Assembly (NCBI GenBank): GCA_025351355.1
Contig: JANXWC010000173.1
Span: 1-64,000 of the forward strand
DNA: 64,000 nt
DNA from: Hyphomicrobiaceae bacterium
GTDB lineage: Bacteria > Pseudomonadota > Alphaproteobacteria > Rhizobiales > Hyphomicrobiaceae
Direction: 5' to 3'
Shown here: in pieces, positions 42,946 to 52,466 of the stretch
How the letters are laid out: each line of letters starts with the position of its first letter
How positions within the stretch are numbered: the stretch's first letter is position 1
Notes under the pieces: model-generated
The model's database searches: none
Told to the model about the DNA's origin: nothing
The model's input: only the letters and a program-made list of their open reading frames with translations
Position numbers and translations under genes: made by a program

Positions 42946-43865
42946 TGCGTGACGTAGCGCCGCGTCCCGTCACCGTCATCGGCGGTTATCTCGGCGCCGG
43001 CAAGACCACGCTGGTCAACCATCTGCTGCGCCACAACGGTGGCCGCCGCATCGCGGTCGCTGTCAACGAATTCGGCGCGTTGCCGATCGACAGCGACCTG
43101 ATCGAAGGCGCCGACGGCAATGTCTTGACACTGGCTGGCGGTTGCATCTGCTGCAGCTTCGGCAGCGATCTCGTCGCGGGCCTGATCGATTTGGCTGCGC
43201 GCGCCGACACCATCGATCACATCCTCATTGAGGCCAGCGGTGTTGCACTGCCCGGCGCTATCGCGCAATCTCTGTCTCTCGTGGCCGGTCTGACATTGGA
43301 CGCCATCGTCGTTATGGTCGACGCGGAAACCATTCGCGCTCGCGCTACCGATTTCTACATGGGCGACACCATAACGCGTCAACTCACCGACGCAGACCTA
43401 GTGGTCATCAACAAGACGGATCTGATCTCCACCGAAGCGCGCGCGGCACTGCAGCACTGGCTTCCGGCGCACGCCCCATCTGCACGCGTGATCGCCGCCA
43501 ACCATGCCGTCGTCGCGCCCGACATTGTGCTGGGCATCGACAGTGCCTTCGTGCACGCCACAACCAAGGTCGATCATTTCACGCGCGCCTTCGCGACCGA
43601 AAGCTTTGAGTTCGAGCACATCGTTGATGCCGATCGCCTTGCTGCAGGGCTTGCTGACCCCGCGATCGGATTGGTGCGCGCCAAAGGTTTTGCGCGCGAT
43701 CCCCTTTTGGGCTGGGTGACGATCCAAGTCGTCGGCCAGCGTCACCACGTGACGGCAGCGCCCACCCTCGCCGATCCATCCGGTTGCATCGTCTGCATCG
43801 CGCATGGCCGCCGCCTTGACCGCACTGCAATCGGGACGTTAATCGCCGCATGTCGCCCAAGCTGA
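42945..43865 (+). CDS. COG0523 (CobW-like) G3E-family GTPase, putative metallochaperone
   Basis: A 306-residue G3E GTPase. Walker A 'GGYLGAGKTT' at residues 13-22, the family metal motif CxCC at Cys67-Cys70 ('GGCICC'), and 'VINKTD' for guanine binding; the C-terminal domain has a further pair in 'GCIVCIAHG'. COG0523 proteins insert zinc, cobalt or other metals into client enzymes. As the last gene of an operon with three metal-dependent amidohydrolases, it probably loads one of them (inference). No Zur-like or cobalamin element is visible upstream. Confidence 0.9.
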   Translation: MRDVAPRPVTVIGGYLGAGKTTLVNHLLRHNGGRRIAVAVNEFGALPIDSDLIEGADGNVLTLAGGCICCSFGSDLVAGLIDLAARADTIDHILIEASGVALPGAIAQSLSLVAGLTLDAIVVMVDAETIRARATDFYMGDTITRQLTDADLVVINKTDLISTEARAALQHWLPAHAPSARVIAANHAVVAPDIVLGIDSAFVHATTKVDHFTRAFATESFEFEHIVDADRLAAGLADPAIGLVRAKGFARDPLLGWVTIQVVGQRHHVTAAPTLADPSGCIVCIAHGRRLDRTAIGTLIAACRPS

Positions 43866-43867
43866 CG

Positions 43868-44854
43868 TTAAGGCAGCAGCACAACGCGGCCACTGGCGCT
43901 GCGGCTTTCCAGAGCGTGCAATGCATCTGCGAACCGCGCAATCGGGAAGGCGCCAGTGACAACAGGTCGGTGCACCTCCGCCAGCTTGAGAATCTCCACC
44001 ATCTCAGCCGCGCGGCGATCGGGAAAGCGCCGGCCGAACTCGCCCGCACGCACACCGACCACCGTGGCGCCCTTCAGCAGAATACGGTTTGCAGCAAAGC
44101 TCGGCAGCGTGCCGCCGGCAAAGCCGACGATCAGCACCCGGCCACCCCACGTAAGGCAACGCACCGCAGCCTCGGACGCAATGCCAACAGGATCATAGAC
44201 GACATCGACGCCATCGCCACCACTGTACGAGTTGATTACCGCCGCCACCGCCACCGGCAGTTCGTGCGGATCGGTCGCAATTACGACATCCGCACCAGCG
44301 CTAAGGGCCAGTTCCGCCTTGCCGTCGCTGCTCGCCGTTGCAACGACAAACGCACCTTGTCTCTTGGCAATCTGCACTGCCGCACGCCCAACGCCGCCAC
44401 CTGCGCCAATCACCAGCACCGACTGACCCGCGCGCACTTGTCCGCACGTCACGATGGCATGAAACGACGTCATGTGCGCAACCATGAACGTCGCGCCTTC
44501 TTCGAATGAAAAACCTGCCGGCAATGGCAATGCCTTGTCGGCGGCGACGGTGGCCTCTTCGGCGTAGCCACCCGTGCGCGTCGACACCATGACCTGTGTG
44601 CCGAGCCGTTCGCGGGTCACGTCAGCACCGATTTCGATGATCTCGCCGGCGCCTTCCGTACCCGGCACGAATGGAAACGCTGGCTTCAGTTGATACTTAC
44701 CCTGCACGATCAGCACGTCCGGAAAATTGACGCCGCACGCCCGCAAACGCACGCGCACTTCGTTGCCTCGCAGGGGCGGACGCGGCAACATTTCGACCGC
44801 CGTTTCCCCCGCTCCGAAACCCCGGCACACCACCGCGCGATATTGTTTAGACAT
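43868..44854 (-). CDS. NADPH:quinone oxidoreductase-like MDR protein
   Basis: A 328-residue zinc-free medium-chain dehydrogenase/reductase. The N-terminal 'RACGVNFPDVLIVQGKYQ' and 'PFVPGTEGAGEI' place it with quinone oxidoreductases; the NADPH motif is 'VLVIGAGGGVGRAAVQ'. The C-terminus reads 'SGRVVLLP'. ATG 44854 begins the conserved part; the frame is open upstream into the promoter region of the divergent Lin0512 genes. Ends 2 bp from the convergent COG0523 stop. Role: reduction of a quinone or of an alpha,beta-unsaturated acyl or carbonyl compound. Confidence 0.9.
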   Translation of the reverse strand: MSKQYRAVVCRGFGAGETAVEMLPRPPLRGNEVRVRLRACGVNFPDVLIVQGKYQLKPAFPFVPGTEGAGEIIEIGADVTRERLGTQVMVSTRTGGYAEEATVAADKALPLPAGFSFEEGATFMVAHMTSFHAIVTCGQVRAGQSVLVIGAGGGVGRAAVQIAKRQGAFVVATASSDGKAELALSAGADVVIATDPHELPVAVAAVINSYSGGDGVDVVYDPVGIASEAAVRCLTWGGRVLIVGFAGGTLPSFAANRILLKGATVVGVRAGEFGRRFPDRRAAEMVEILKLAEVHRPVVTGAFPIARFADALHALESRSASGRVVLLP

Positions 44855-44968
44855 GACATCCCCGTCGCTACTGCTGCGGCAAACTTTGCGCGGCTGCACG
44901 CACGCTGTCAAAGCAGCCGGATGCATTGTAGGCTTGCACGAGTAACTACCACTCGGAGCATCGCCGGT

Positions 44969-45325
44969 ATGACCCTCAGACGCATGATAGTGCAGATCGG
45001 CATGAGCACCGACATTCGCGGCACCGACGACACCAAGGCCGCCGTCCGCGCCGTCCGCGACGCGCTTTGGCACAACACGATCTCCATCGCCACCGTGCTG
45101 GGCCAACCGCTCGAGGCCATGCATGTCGACATTATCGTCGGCGTGCCCAACCCTGCAGCCGTCGACAAAACAGCCGTCCTCGCCGTGTTACCTTATGGCA
45201 AGGGATCCGTCACTGTCGTCGAGGGCGGGCTGAAGATCCTCAACGACGCTGGCACCGACGCCACTCTGATCGCCAACGCAGCGGTCATCGTCCGCCTGGA
45301 CCTCGCGCAAGGGACAGCATCATGA
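44969..45325 (+). CDS. Lin0512-family protein (tandem copy 1)
   Basis: A 118-residue protein of the Lin0512 family, which has no established function. The opening 'MIVQIGMSTDIRGTDDTKAA' and 'AVRDALWHNTI' are the family signature, followed by 'VDIIVGVPNP' and 'GSVTVVEGGL'. The fold is presumably a small alpha/beta unit; no catalytic motif is evident. Overlaps the second copy by 4 bp (ATGA), so both are translated together, probably as a heteromer. Confidence 0.8.
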   Translation: MTLRRMIVQIGMSTDIRGTDDTKAAVRAVRDALWHNTISIATVLGQPLEAMHVDIIVGVPNPAAVDKTAVLAVLPYGKGSVTVVEGGLKILNDAGTDATLIANAAVIVRLDLAQGTAS

Positions 45326-45672
45326 CAATCCAACGCATCATCCTCGAACTTGGCACCGGCAACGATCTGCACGGCGGCGACTACACCAAGGCCGGCTTGC
45401 GCGCGGTGCAGGATTGCCTGCATCACAGCTCGCTAACTTTCCTCAAATCGCTGAACATCAAACCGTCGGCCATGTTGGTCGAAGTGACGATCGGCGTGCA
45501 GCGACCTGACTTTGTCGATGTCGCCGCCATCAAGGCATCGCTGCCGCACGGACAAGTGACCGTGAAGGTCGTCAAAGGCGGATTGGATGTGCCCGACGAT
45601 AATGGTAGCGACCGCGCCGTCATCGCCAGCGCCGCCATTGCCGTGCGACTGGACCTTCCGACCGTCAGCTGA
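45322..45672 (+). CDS. Lin0512-family protein (tandem copy 2)
   Basis: A 116-residue paralogue of the preceding protein: 'IILELGTGNDLHGGDYTKA', 'AVQDCLHHSSLTF', 'VEVTIGVQRPDFVD' and 'GQVTVKVVKGGLDVPD'. The two copies share the pattern but are clearly diverged, so this is an old duplication. Followed after 79 bp by an acyl-CoA synthetase on the same strand, which links the pair loosely to CoA-ligase chemistry. Confidence 0.8.
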   Translation: MTIQRIILELGTGNDLHGGDYTKAGLRAVQDCLHHSSLTFLKSLNIKPSAMLVEVTIGVQRPDFVDVAAIKASLPHGQVTVKVVKGGLDVPDDNGSDRAVIASAAIAVRLDLPTVS

Positions 45673-45751
45673 TCGGTCGTGTTGACCGGCGAAGCCGCTG
45701 TTCGCCATAATGCGTCAAACGACAGAATGAGCAGTCTCGAACCGAGCCACC

Positions 45752-47287
45752 ATGAACCTTTCGCACTCCCTGTCGGTCGTCGCGCGACACTTGCCAGGAA
45801 GCCCAGCCATCACATCAACCGATGGCATTCTAAGCTACGGCGCGTTCGAAGATCAGGTCGCCCGAATTGCCGGCGCGCTGCAGCAACATCACCGGTTGCC
45901 AACAGCGTCTCGCGTAGCGCTGGTTATGGACAACTGCGGCGCCTATCTGCCGGCATTGTTCGGCATCTGGCGAGCGGGCCTGGCCGCCGTGCCGGTCAAT
46001 TCAAAACTGCACGCCAAGGAAGTCGCGTGGATCCTCGACAACGCGGAAGCCAAACTCGTGTTGGCATCGGAGGCGCACGCTGCGGCGCTAACGTCGCTGG
46101 GCGGCGCACAGCCGCCGATCATCGCGGTACCTTCTGCTGGCTGGCGCCACATGCTTGCTGCCGAACCCGTCTACGCCGCACCGACCGATCCCGAAGCGGA
46201 AGCCTGGCTGTTCTACACATCCGGCACCACCGGGCGTCCCAAAGGTGCCGTGCTGACCCACCGCAATCTGCTGTTTTGCTGCCATGCTTATTATGCCGAC
46301 ATCGATTTCGTCGACGCGCGCGATTGCTTTGTCAGCGCCGCTCCGCTTAGCCATGGCGCTGGTCTCTACGCGTTGCCGCACATCCTGCGCGGCTCGCATC
46401 AGATTGTCTTGCCGGGCTTTGATGTTGCCGAAGTGCTGGCCCTGTTCGGCAGCTACAGTCGCGTGTCGATGTTTGCCGCACCGACAATGCTGTCGCGATT
46501 GATCGCCGACGGCCGCGCTGGCGCCACCGATACGCGCGGCCTCAAAACCCTGATCTATGGCGGCGCACCAATGTATGTTTCGGATCTCACCAACGCCATC
46601 GCTCAATTCGGGCCAAAATTTTTCCAACTCTATGGCCAGGGCGAAGCGCCGATGACCATCTCGGGCCTCACCAAACGCATGCACGCCGACTATTTCGAGC
46701 GTCGGGATTATACACGTCTGGGCAGCGCCGGAATTGCACGCACCGGCTGCGCCTTCCGCGTCGTCGATCCAGACGGCTGCGATGTGCCCATTGGCGACAT
46801 CGGCGAAATCATTACCAAGAGCGATTGCGTAATGCGCGGCTATTGGAACAATTCCGACGCCACTAGGCGATCGTTGCACCAGGGATGGCTGTGGACCGGT
46901 GACCTCGGCAGCGTCGATGCCGACGGGTTTCTAACCTTAAAGGACCGCTCCAAGGACATGATAATCTCCGGCGGCTCGAACATCTATCCGCGCGAGATCG
47001 AGGAAGTCTTACTCACCCATCCCGACGTCGTCGAATGCGCGGTTGTCTCGCGTCCGCACGCCGATTGGGGTGAAGAGGTGGTCGCCTACGTCGTGGCGAA
47101 GCCGGGTGGTGCGCCCCCCGACGCGTCGGTGCTGGATGCGTTATGCCTGGCCAATATTGCCCGCTTCAAGCGACCAAAGAGCTACCGCTTTATCGGCAGC
47201 TTGCCAAAAAGTAATTATGGCAAGATCCTTAAAACCGAACTACGCCTCATGTTGCAGCGCGAAATCGAGGGAAATAACAGCACCTGA
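45752..47287 (+). CDS. AMP-binding acyl-CoA synthetase (class I adenylate-forming)
   Basis: A 511-residue adenylating enzyme. The phosphate-binding loop '[16 protein letters not shown]' is near residues 155-170; '[19 protein letters not shown]' and '[15 protein letters not shown]' are the hinge and A8 region; and the catalytic lysine is in '[11 protein letters not shown]'. Activates a carboxylic acid to its CoA thioester; the class includes fatty, aryl and malonate ligases, and the substrate cannot be read off. Same strand and close to the Lin0512 pair. Confidence 0.9.
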   Translation: MNLSHSLSVVARHLPGSPAITSTDGILSYGAFEDQVARIAGALQQHHRLPTASRVALVMDNCGAYLPALFGIWRAGLAAVPVNSKLHAKEVAWILDNAEAKLVLASEAHAAALTSLGGAQPPIIAVPSAGWRHMLAAEPVYAAPTDPEAEAWLFYTSGTTGRPKGAVLTHRNLLFCCHAYYADIDFVDARDCFVSAAPLSHGAGLYALPHILRGSHQIVLPGFDVAEVLALFGSYSRVSMFAAPTMLSRLIADGRAGATDTRGLKTLIYGGAPMYVSDLTNAIAQFGPKFFQLYGQGEAPMTISGLTKRMHADYFERRDYTRLGSAGIARTGCAFRVVDPDGCDVPIGDIGEIITKSDCVMRGYWNNSDATRRSLHQGWLWTGDLGSVDADGFLTLKDRSKDMIISGGSNIYPREIEEVLLTHPDVVECAVVSRPHADWGEEVVAYVVAKPGGAPPDASVLDALCLANIARFKRPKSYRFIGSLPKSNYGKILKTELRLMLQREIEGNNST

Positions 47288-47375
47288 CGGCGTTGTGATG
47301 GAGCTTGATTGGCAATCACCAACCGACTCGCCCATATATCTCTCAATATTTAACGTCCGACAAACGGGATCGTCC

Positions 47376-48320
47376 ATGCTTATCGGCAAAAAACCCAACA
47401 TACTTCCGAGCGAAATCACGCCGCGTGACATCTATTTGGGCCGCCGCGAGGTGTTGGCCGGCATCGGCGCGGCCGGCATAGGCACGATCATGAGCCGACC
47501 TGCGGCGGCAGCCAAACTCACGTCCGTAAAGAGCCCGCTGTCGACGACAGAAACCGCGACGCCGCTCAAAGATGTGTCGACTTACAACAACTACTACGAG
47601 TTCGGCACCGACAAGAGCGACCCAGCCCAAGCGGCAGGCAATTTCAAGCCCACACCATGGAGCGTCGAAATCGGCGGCATGGTCGCCAAACCCGGCACGC
47701 TGACGTTGGAAGACATTATGAAGCCAGTCACCCTCGAGGAGCGCATCTACCGGATGCGGTGCGTCGAAGGCTGGTCGATGGTGATCCCCTGGAACGGGTT
47801 TGCGCTGGCTGAACTGTTGAAGCGCGTCGAGCCGTTGGGCAGCGCCAAATTCGTCGCCTTCGAGACTGTCGTCCGACCGGCGGAAATGCCTGGCCAGCGC
47901 GGCTCGTTCCAGCCCTTGCCTTGGCCCTATCGCGAAGGCCTGCGCCTCGACGAAGCCATGCATCCCTTGACCATCCTTGCGACCGGTCTTTACGGCGAGA
48001 CCCTGCCCAATCAGAACGGCGCTCCGCTTAGGCTCGTCGTGCCATGGAAATACGGCTTTAAGGGCATCAAGTCGATCGTGCGAATTACACTCGTCGACAA
48101 GATGCCGGAAACATCGTGGCAACTGCAGAACAAAAATGAATATGGCTTCTATTCCAACGTCAATCCCGACGTCGACCATCCCCGTTGGTCGCAAGCGACC
48201 GAGCGGCGCATCGGTGAAGGCGGGTTGCTTGCCAAGCGCCGGCCGACGCTGAAGTTCAATGGCTACGCTGATCAAGTTGCAAGCCTGTACGCAGGAATGG
48301 ATTTGAAAGCCAGCTACTGA
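47376..48320 (+). CDS. msrP: Protein-methionine-sulfoxide reductase catalytic subunit MsrP (YedY)
   Basis: A 314-residue periplasmic molybdopterin enzyme that repairs oxidised methionine in exported proteins. A Tat signal is at residues 22-46 ('[14 protein letters not shown]'). The molybdenum ligand is Cys129 in '[15 protein letters not shown]'; '[14 protein letters not shown]' is another family signature. ATG 47376 gives the Tat signal near the N-terminus; the frame is open into the preceding gene. Membrane partner msrQ follows after 30 bp. Confidence 0.95.
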   Translation: MLIGKKPNILPSEITPRDIYLGRREVLAGIGAAGIGTIMSRPAAAAKLTSVKSPLSTTETATPLKDVSTYNNYYEFGTDKSDPAQAAGNFKPTPWSVEIGGMVAKPGTLTLEDIMKPVTLEERIYRMRCVEGWSMVIPWNGFALAELLKRVEPLGSAKFVAFETVVRPAEMPGQRGSFQPLPWPYREGLRLDEAMHPLTILATGLYGETLPNQNGAPLRLVVPWKYGFKGIKSIVRITLVDKMPETSWQLQNKNEYGFYSNVNPDVDHPRWSQATERRIGEGGLLAKRRPTLKFNGYADQVASLYAGMDLKASY

Positions 48321-48350
48321 CATGCCGACTTGCGGACCGCGGATATCCCA

Positions 48351-49007
48351 ATGAAAGAGCCGAGCGCGGAACGCGGGTGGCACGAGCGTGCGTGGCAAAC
48401 GGCCAGCAAGCCAGACACGATCAGGCGGGCGATTTATATAATTGGCGCGCTTCCCGCCGCGTGGGTCTTCTACCGCGGCTTCACCGATCAACTCGGCGCC
48501 GACCCCATTCGGACGCTGGAAAAAACGCTTGGCATCTGGGCGCTGAGGTTTCTCGTCGTTGGCCTGACAATCACTCCATTGAAGCGCCTTGGTGGTCCCA
48601 ATTGGGTCCGCTATCGCCGTGCCATTGGTCTGCTGGCATTCTTCTACGCAGCGCTGCATCTCTACGCTTATTTGTGGTTCGACCAGAACCTGGATTTCGC
48701 CGCCATATGGAAGGATATCTTGAAGCGGCCCTATGTGACGATAGGTTTTGCTGCCTTTGTGATCCTCGTGCCGTTGGCGATCACCTCCAACAACAGCATG
48801 ATCCGCAAACTCGGCGGACCCAACTGGAACCGGCTGCATAAAGGGGTTTATGCAGCATGCGCATTGGCCGCGATCCATTTCATCATGCTGCGCAAAGCCT
48901 GGCCACCGGAACCACTGATCTACGCAGGGCTCATTACAATTCTGCTGGCATTTCGGCTCTACGTCTATCTGCAGAAGCGCACCCAGCGCGCCCGTCGCGC
49001 GGCCTGA
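48351..49007 (+). CDS. msrQ: Heme-binding membrane subunit MsrQ (YedZ)
   Basis: A 218-residue inner-membrane cytochrome delivering electrons to MsrP. About six hydrophobic segments; heme-ligand histidines are in 'FYAALHLYAYLW' and 'WNRLHKGVYAACALAAIHF'. 'LRFLVVGLTITPLKRL' and 'RRAIGLLAFFYAALH' are family hallmarks. ATG 48351 is preferred to an earlier in-frame start that would add seven residues. Gene order msrP-msrQ is the usual one. Confidence 0.95.
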   Translation: MKEPSAERGWHERAWQTASKPDTIRRAIYIIGALPAAWVFYRGFTDQLGADPIRTLEKTLGIWALRFLVVGLTITPLKRLGGPNWVRYRRAIGLLAFFYAALHLYAYLWFDQNLDFAAIWKDILKRPYVTIGFAAFVILVPLAITSNNSMIRKLGGPNWNRLHKGVYAACALAAIHFIMLRKAWPPEPLIYAGLITILLAFRLYVYLQKRTQRARRAA

Positions 49008-49097
49008 CTGCCGGGGCGATAACACGAACCTCTTGACCTCAGCCGTGCGGCGCACGACGGTTGCGCTCGGACGTGAAGCCTGGGGGCCGCAGTAAAC

Positions 49098-50318
49098 ATG
49101 AGCGAAGCTAAATCCAATCCACTGCCCCTCGTGGGAGTGCGCGTACTCGACGTGGCGTCGTTTATTGCAGCCCCTGTCGCTGCCACCGTCATGGCCGACT
49201 ACGGCGCCGACGTGATCAAGGTCGAACCGCCCGGCACCGGCGACCCCAACCGAAACATGCGCACTCTGTCGAGCTACCCGCCCAGCCCCGTCAATTATCC
49301 CTGGGAGATGGACAGCCGCGGCAAGCGCTCCATCGCCATCGACCTGAGAACCGCAGCGGGCCAGCAGGTGCTCTATCGCCTGATCGGCAACGCGGACGTG
49401 CTGATCACCAATTATCCGTTGGAAGTGCGCGGACGACTGAAGCTTGGTTACGAAACCGTCCGCCACATCAATCCGCGGCTGATCTACGCATCGTTCACCG
49501 GCTATGGTGAAACCGGTCCGGACGTGAACCAGGTGGGTTTTGATTCCACCGCCTATTTCGCCCGCTCCGGCTTGATGGATGCCAACCGTTACGAAGGTCA
49601 GCCGCCGGGTGTCGCCATGCCCGGCCAAGGCGATCGCGCTTCCGGCATGGCGTTGCTGGCCGGTATCATGCTGGCGCTGTGGACGCGCGAGCGCACCGGC
49701 GAGGGCCAGCACGTCTCAAGTTCGCTGATTGCCAACGGCTTGTGGTCGAACGGTGTCGGCGCCCAGGCAGCACTCCTCGGTTCGCACCTGCCGTCGCGAC
49801 CGCCCCGTGACCGGCCGCGCAGCGCCATCGCCAATCCCTACCGCACGAGCGATGATCGCTGGATGCAGATGGCCGTCGTGCGCGAGGAAAAAACCTGGCC
49901 AGACTTCTGCCGCGCCATCGACCGACCCGACCTGGAGCACGATCCCCGCTTCGCCGATCTGCCGAGCCGGCGCAGGAATTCGGCAGCACTCGTCGCCATA
50001 CTTGATCCGATCATCGCGGCGCACGATTGGGCGCACTGGCGCAATCAGTGGCGCGAATTCGGCATTCCCGTCGGCCTGATCGGCCGCCTGCAGGATCTGC
50101 CGGAGGACGAGCAAGCCGTCGCCGCCGGCGCCGTCGTGCCAACCAACATTCCGCATATGCCGTGGACCATCGCCGCGCCGTTCAATATTGCGTCAGCGGC
50201 AGTTCCGCCTGCCGAACCCGCGCCGAAGCTCGGCGAGCACACCGACGCCATCCTGCGCGCAGCCGGTCATTCCGCCACTGAAATCGCCACCCTGCGCGCC
50301 GACAAGATCGTCAGCTAG
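49098..50318 (+). CDS. Class III CoA transferase (CaiB/BaiF family)
   Basis: A 406-residue family III CoA transferase. The N-terminal motif 'PLVGVRVLDVASFIAAPVAA' followed by 'LADYGADVIKVEPP'-like sequence is diagnostic. The nucleophilic aspartate is probably in 'GFDSTAYFARSG'. Moves CoA between carboxylic acids, commonly succinyl-CoA to an aromatic or branched acid. Stands alone after msrQ; convergent with thiE, with an 8-bp overlap of the 3' ends (50311-50318). Confidence 0.9.
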   Translation: MSEAKSNPLPLVGVRVLDVASFIAAPVAATVMADYGADVIKVEPPGTGDPNRNMRTLSSYPPSPVNYPWEMDSRGKRSIAIDLRTAAGQQVLYRLIGNADVLITNYPLEVRGRLKLGYETVRHINPRLIYASFTGYGETGPDVNQVGFDSTAYFARSGLMDANRYEGQPPGVAMPGQGDRASGMALLAGIMLALWTRERTGEGQHVSSSLIANGLWSNGVGAQAALLGSHLPSRPPRDRPRSAIANPYRTSDDRWMQMAVVREEKTWPDFCRAIDRPDLEHDPRFADLPSRRRNSAALVAILDPIIAAHDWAHWRNQWREFGIPVGLIGRLQDLPEDEQAVAAGAVVPTNIPHMPWTIAAPFNIASAAVPPAEPAPKLGEHTDAILRAAGHSATEIATLRADKIVS

Positions 50319-50931
50319 CGCGATGCCGCGCCGACCACGCCAGCCATTCCCGTGCGCGTGCGTCCGGCGACACCGCACCCAGCACGTCGCTGACCACCGC
50401 GCAGGATTGCGCGCCCGCCGCGATCATCGCATCGGCATCCGCTAATCCGATCCCGCCGATGACAACCAGCGGCATGCCAGGCCCGATCGCGGCACGCCAT
50501 TCCCCAATCCGTGCGAGCCCCTGCGGCGCGCTTCCCGTCGCCTTCGTCGTGGTCGCAAAGATCGGCCCCAACGCCACGTAGTCGGGTTCGACCGCCAGCG
50601 CGATCGCCAACTCCTGCTGATCGTGCGTGGAAATGCCGATGCGCACGCCTGCCGCCTTCAGCGTCGGCACATCGGCATCCGCCAGATCTTCCTGCCCGAG
50701 ATGGATATAGTCCGCGCCCGCCGACAGCGCCTCACGCCAATAATCGTTGACGATCAACTGGCAATCGGTGGCGACGGTTGCATCGAGGCAAGCGATGATC
50801 TCGCGCCGCGCCTGCTTCGACGTCAAACCCTTCGCGCGCAACTGGATCGTGTGCACCCCGAGGCCCGCGAACCGCGCCACCGCCGCCGCATCCGGCGCAA
50901 TCAGATAAAAAGCATCAAGGCCGTCGCTCAT
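50311..50931 (-). CDS. thiE: Thiamine-phosphate synthase
   Basis: A 206-residue TIM-barrel enzyme joining HMP-diphosphate and thiazole-phosphate to thiamine phosphate. 'HTIQLRAKG', 'LIVNDYWREALSAGADYIHL', 'GISTHDQQEL', 'YVALGPIFATTTKA' and the phosphate loop 'VVIGGIGLADADAM' follow the family order. Slightly divergent, so a TenI-like relative is a lesser possibility. The start at 50931 is the usual position; the frame is open further upstream. No TPP riboswitch was seen ahead of it. Confidence 0.9.
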   Translation of the reverse strand: MSDGLDAFYLIAPDAAAVARFAGLGVHTIQLRAKGLTSKQARREIIACLDATVATDCQLIVNDYWREALSAGADYIHLGQEDLADADVPTLKAAGVRIGISTHDQQELAIALAVEPDYVALGPIFATTTKATGSAPQGLARIGEWRAAIGPGMPLVVIGGIGLADADAMIAAGAQSCAVVSDVLGAVSPDARAREWLAWSARHRAS

Positions 50932-51099
50932 CTGTGCCTCCGCTCTTGGTACACATCGGAACATCACGATAGCGCGGCGCTGACCACGGACCAAATGCCT
51001 TGCATCGACACTTAGGGCCACGCCCAAGGAACGACACCTTTTGCGCGGCAAAAATGAGATTTGAACGACCCTGCATCCTCCTCCGGGGAAACCGCCACT

Positions 51100-52413
51100 T
51101 CACTTCGGTGCGCGGAATTCCCAGTGCGTGCCTTTGTCGGTCTTGGTCTCGGCAAAATAGGGCGTGCGCTTCGATGGCGGCCGTTCGCCCGTGGCCATCA
51201 GACGGGCCATGTCGCCGAACACCATCGAACTCTGCACGAACGTGTTGTGGTTCCAGGAGAACCTCACGCCGAGCCCGGAGATATCGATGGCATCGACGCC
51301 GGACAGATGCACCGGCGCGCCGCCGACGCGGGCACCGTCGCCGCGCATCCAGTCAGAAGCCAGCATGGCGCGATCCTCGCCGCTCGAATAGCTCGTCACC
51401 GTCACGCCAAGCTTGCGCAGCGACGGCATGACGGCCGAAAGCCTGGTGGTGTTGACGTCGGCATGGGCGAGGATGACCTCGCCGAGCTTCACGCGCGGCC
51501 CGTTGGCGCTGCGGTCGGCAAGCCGTTCCAGCGCGTTGAGGACCACCTCGCCCCCCGTCGAGTGGCCGATGATGTGCACCTTCACGTCCGGGAAGGCCTG
51601 CCCCAGCGTTTCCAGCATGTGCAGCAGGAATGGCGCCGCCGTGGCCGCCCGGTCACGGTCACCCATGTAGGCGGCGACGCCACTACGGGCGGGCCAGGCG
51701 AAGGCTGCAGTGATCCCGTCAAACTCGAGATCGTAGCCGATTTGGGCTGCACGCCGGACGGCGTCGTCGAAGGTGTTGTTGTAGCCGTGCACATATATGA
51801 GCGCCTGCTTGGGAAAGCGGGCTGCGCGCGACAGACGTTCCCTGGCCTCGGCGATGAGGGAGGCGCCGTTGTCGGGTGAGAGGTCGATGCGGTGCACGGA
51901 GAGTGCGACCTCGCTCGTCTGGCGGCCGGCTGCCTTGTGCAGTTGGCCAAGGGCTTGCGCGCCACGCTCGGCCCGGTTGAGCACTTCGGGTTTTGGCGCG
52001 CGGATGGTGGCGCGACCGAGGACGACCGCCGCTGTGTCCGTCTGCTGGTCGTTGCCGAACTTGGGCGTAACGGCCTGTGGATCGCGGATGCGGTTGGTGG
52101 CGAAAAACACCGGCACATCGGCGACTTCCCAACCGGGCATGGCGGCGGCACGCGCACGGTAGGCAGCGGCTTCGGCGGGGCGATCGAGGCGATCGTAGAG
52201 CCCCGCCAGATTGTTCAGCGACGTTGCCACGTCCGAATGGTCAGGGCCATGGGCCTTCTCCCGGATAGCTAGGGAGCGCTTGTAGAGCCGCTCCGCATCA
52301 GCGTAGCGGCCTTGCGTCGCGTAGAGAACCGCCAGATTAGCCAGCGATGTTGCCACGTCAGAGTGGTCGGGACCGAGGCTCTTCTCCCGGATAGCAAGGG
52401 CGCGCCAGTACAA
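51100..52413 (-). CDS. C-terminal fragment: TPR repeats plus DUF900-type alpha/beta hydrolase (frameshifted gene)
   Basis: The 3' part of a gene split by a frameshift at 52579-52584; the frame is actually open back to that tract. Residues 1-100 of this fragment continue the 42-residue TPRs ('ALAIREKSLGPDHSDVATSL'). Then comes an alpha/beta hydrolase of the DUF900 kind beginning 'VPVFFATNRIRDP', with nucleophile serine in 'HIIGHSTGGEVVLNAL' and 'YVHGYNNTFDDAV' for the oxyanion region. The full product (about 788 residues) would be a signal-peptide TPR protein with a hydrolase tail. The starting TTG at 52413 is only nominal. Confidence 0.75.
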   Translation of the reverse strand: MYWRALAIREKSLGPDHSDVATSLANLAVLYATQGRYADAERLYKRSLAIREKAHGPDHSDVATSLNNLAGLYDRLDRPAEAAAYRARAAAMPGWEVADVPVFFATNRIRDPQAVTPKFGNDQQTDTAAVVLGRATIRAPKPEVLNRAERGAQALGQLHKAAGRQTSEVALSVHRIDLSPDNGASLIAEARERLSRAARFPKQALIYVHGYNNTFDDAVRRAAQIGYDLEFDGITAAFAWPARSGVAAYMGDRDRAATAAPFLLHMLETLGQAFPDVKVHIIGHSTGGEVVLNALERLADRSANGPRVKLGEVILAHADVNTTRLSAVMPSLRKLGVTVTSYSSGEDRAMLASDWMRGDGARVGGAPVHLSGVDAIDISGLGVRFSWNHNTFVQSSMVFGDMARLMATGERPPSKRTPYFAETKTDKGTHWEFRAPK

Positions 52414-52466
52414 CGCCTCCGCTTCGCCATAGCGGCTTTGCGTGGAGTAAAGCGATGCAAGAGTGT

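Noticed and set aside
47343-49712. A 789-codon open frame on the minus strand
   Set aside because: It is antisense to msrP, msrQ and the CoA transferase, all with clear family motifs; GC-rich codon bias produces long mirror frames. Its translation has no domain pattern.
50932-51099. TPP riboswitch upstream of thiE
   Set aside because: No CTGAGA core or paired arms were found in the leader.
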